DNA from: Acidobacteriaceae bacterium
GTDB taxonomy: Bacteria; Acidobacteriota; Terriglobia; Bryobacterales; Bryobacteraceae
DNA: 6,830 bases
Assembly (NCBI GenBank): GCA_019245255.1
Contig: JAFARV010000552.1
Coordinates: 1-6,830 of the forward strand
Direction: 5' to 3'
The translations under genes and the position numbers were made by a program. Positions 5,666 through 6,830 of the stretch are shown piece by piece (position 1 is the first letter of the stretch; every line of letters starts with the position of its first letter). The notes beneath the pieces were generated by a model. That model did not search any database. It was not told the DNA's origin and worked only from the letters and a program-made list of their open reading frames with translations.

Positions 5666-6403
5666 ATGACTCTCAACCCACTCTGGGGAGTGTTCGTATC
5701 GGCGCTCCTCTTAACGCCGCACCTCGACGCCCAAACCCCATGCGTTGTAGCAGAATCTCGTGCCAGTTTCACCGTTCGGCACGTGGAGGGCGAACCGGCG
5801 CTCAATCTCGATCCCGAAGCAAACGTATGGAAGGACGCTGCCCCACAATCTATGTCAAAGGATTGCAGCCGCCAGATCGATTACCCGAACATCAGGACCG
5901 AAATTCGCGGCTTCTGGACCGATACCGATCTGTACCTGCTTTTCCGCTGCCCCTATTCCGTACTAAACACGTTTCCTGCCGACAACAGTAAAGCGCACGT
6001 GGGATTGTGGGATCGCGATGTCGTTGAAATGTTCCTGGGCGACGATTGGACAAACATCCGCCACTATCGCGAGTTCGAAATTGCTCCCACCGGCGACTGG
6101 ATCGATTTAGCCATCGATCTCGACCGTCAGAGCTATGACCACAATTGGCGTTCCGGTTGGCAGACCATGGCCCGCATCGACGAATCGAATCACGTTTGGT
6201 ACGCGGCCGCAAAAATCCCCTTAGCTGCCGTAAGCGCCGCTCCGGTTCGCGACGGCACCAAATGGCGAGCGAATCTATACCGCATCGACGGCTTAGGCGC
6301 CGATCCGCAGCGCCATTTTCTCTGTTGGCAGCCAACCTGTGTTCAGAATCGCGACCCGAACCACGTCCCTGAACACTTCGGCACGCTGATCTTCAGCAAG
6401 TAA
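5666..6403 (+). CDS. Secreted carbohydrate-binding family 9-like protein
   Basis: The 245-residue product has a short hydrophobic leader (7-19) with likely cleavage after LDA near 22. The rest is one CBM9-like beta-sandwich domain of the kind in xylanases and in many stand-alone proteins of Acidobacteriota and Bacteroidota. Visible signatures: LNLDPEANVWKDAAP (46-60); TEIRGFWTDTDLYLLFRC (78-95) with the aromatic-rich strand; LWDRDVVEMFLGDD (114-127); YREFEIAPTGDWID (134-147); WYAAAKIPLAAV (178-189); KWRANLYRID (199-208); and CWQPT...HVPEHFGTLIFS (220-244). CBM9 domains bind sugar ends or polysaccharide; whether this one binds sugar is unknown, and no catalytic domain is attached. Five Cys remain after the leader (26, 67, 95, 220, 225), compatible with disulfides in an exported protein. 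The ATG follows the quinoprotein stop by 10 bases, so the two are probably one transcript. An in-frame ATG at 5585 inside the quinoprotein is less likely because it would bury the leader. No ribosome binding site is visible. Confidence 0.85.
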   Translation: MTLNPLWGVFVSALLLTPHLDAQTPCVVAESRASFTVRHVEGEPALNLDPEANVWKDAAPQSMSKDCSRQIDYPNIRTEIRGFWTDTDLYLLFRCPYSVLNTFPADNSKAHVGLWDRDVVEMFLGDDWTNIRHYREFEIAPTGDWIDLAIDLDRQSYDHNWRSGWQTMARIDESNHVWYAAAKIPLAAVSAAPVRDGTKWRANLYRIDGLGADPQRHFLCWQPTCVQNRDPNHVPEHFGTLIFSK

Positions 6404-6404
6404 C

Positions 6405-6830
6405 TCACGTTCGAGACGCACGAGTGCGCGCGGTGTTCAGAATTTCGCGCATGCGGCGCCCGACGATCAGATCCTCCCCTTCCTGCAGCGTCATGGAGAC
6501 GATCTCAAGCTGGTTCGGCGGCGCTTCGTGCTTCGGACTTTCCTCTTCCTCAACCGCAGTCACAAGACTCGGATTGCTGTTGGTCAGCACCTCAATGCGA
6601 GGATTCCCCGCGCGCAGTTGTTCGTCACACTGGGCAACCGTTAGGTCGAATTTCTTTTCATCCCAGTTCACCCGCAGCGTCGGATAGCTGTTTGCCTCCT
6701 CCGGTACGTATATTTTTGTGCTGACACCAGGAACCGTCTCCACAACCTTCGCGATCCTGCGAACACGCGCGTTCCATTCTTGATTTAGCGCATTCAGATC
6801 CAGTTTTTGCCAGGTTTCGACCGCAGCCAG
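6405..6830 (-). CDS. SelA-like PLP-dependent enzyme (aminotransferase class V fold), C-terminal part only
   Basis: The frame is open from the right edge to a TGA at 6407-6405, giving the last 141 residues of a longer protein; a GTG at 6743 is internal, not the start. The pattern AVETWQKLDLNALNQEW (3-19), ARVRRIAKVVETVPGV (21-36), YPTLRVNWDEKKFDLTVAQCDEQLRAGNPRIEV (49-81), then EIVSMTLQEGEDLIVGRRMREIL (109-131) matches my memory of the C-terminal domain of proteins annotated as L-seryl-tRNA(Sec) selenium transferase-like, a group that also includes sugar-acid and amino-acid ammonia-lyases. The PLP lysine lies in the missing part, so neither activity nor localisation can be judged. A Glu/Pro-rich loop (94-106) separates the last two blocks. 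SelA-like genes are known neighbours of cog3964 amidohydrolases, and selenocysteine synthesis is an unlikely role here. The stop lies one base from the stop of the CBM9-like gene. Confidence 0.72.
   Translation of the reverse strand: MAAVETWQKLDLNALNQEWNARVRRIAKVVETVPGVSTKIYVPEEANSYPTLRVNWDEKKFDLTVAQCDEQLRAGNPRIEVLTNSNPSLVTAVEEEESPKHEAPPNQLEIVSMTLQEGEDLIVGRRMREILNTARTRASRT

Noticed and set aside
6405..6743. A complete small gene starting at GTG 6743
   Set aside because: The frame stays open to the window edge and the upstream residues continue the SelA-like C-terminal domain, so this is part of a larger gene.
1..6830. Mobile elements, CRISPR arrays, tRNA or rRNA genes
   Set aside because: No transposase or integrase motifs, regularly spaced repeats, cloverleaf-like sequence or rRNA-like sequence was seen on either strand.

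Overview
This window is a dense stretch of bacterial chromosome: seven protein genes, one of them cut by the right edge, with no intergenic gap longer than 68 bases after the first gene starts. The repertoire points to Acidobacteriota, probably the Solibacteres/Bryobacterales side. It includes Tat-exported DUF362 and RidA-family proteins, an exported cog3964-type amidohydrolase, a stand-alone PQQ quinoprotein, a diheme cytochrome with a Pirellula/Verrucomicrobium-type heme-binding domain, a CBM9-like secreted protein and a SelA-like PLP enzyme. That assignment is an inference from gene content, not from a marker gene. I see no mobile element, tRNA, rRNA, CRISPR array or prophage gene.

Layout, left to right. 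Bases 1-118 are an ambiguous edge that may hold the tail of an upstream gene. A Tat-exported RidA-family protein lies on + (119-577), converging on a Tat-exported DUF362 protein on - (614-1720). A 68-base divergent region with a 6+3+6 inverted repeat separates that from an exported amidohydrolase/deacetylase on + (1789-3135). This converges on an exported diheme cytochrome c on - (3161-3943). A 59-base divergent region with a 12-base perfect palindrome then leads to a PQQ-dependent dehydrogenase on + (4003-5655), followed 10 bases later by a secreted CBM9-like protein (5666-6403). One base further on lies the stop of a SelA-like PLP enzyme on -, running out of the window (6405-6830).

Two functional themes can be read. 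The first is an envelope oxidation unit: a quinoprotein dehydrogenase transcribed away from a diheme cytochrome c that could take its electrons, with a CBM9-like protein that may hold a carbohydrate near the cell surface. The quinoprotein carries the Asp-x-Asp pair associated with lanthanide use, but has Asp where the usual metal-binding Glu sits and lacks the usual neighbouring cysteine pair. The second is a possible exported amino-compound or acyl-compound pathway: amidohydrolase, SelA-like PLP enzyme, RidA (which removes enamine/imine products of PLP enzymes) and DUF362. Six of the seven proteins have readable export signals; the seventh lacks its N-terminus here. The substrate of either unit cannot be read from the sequence.
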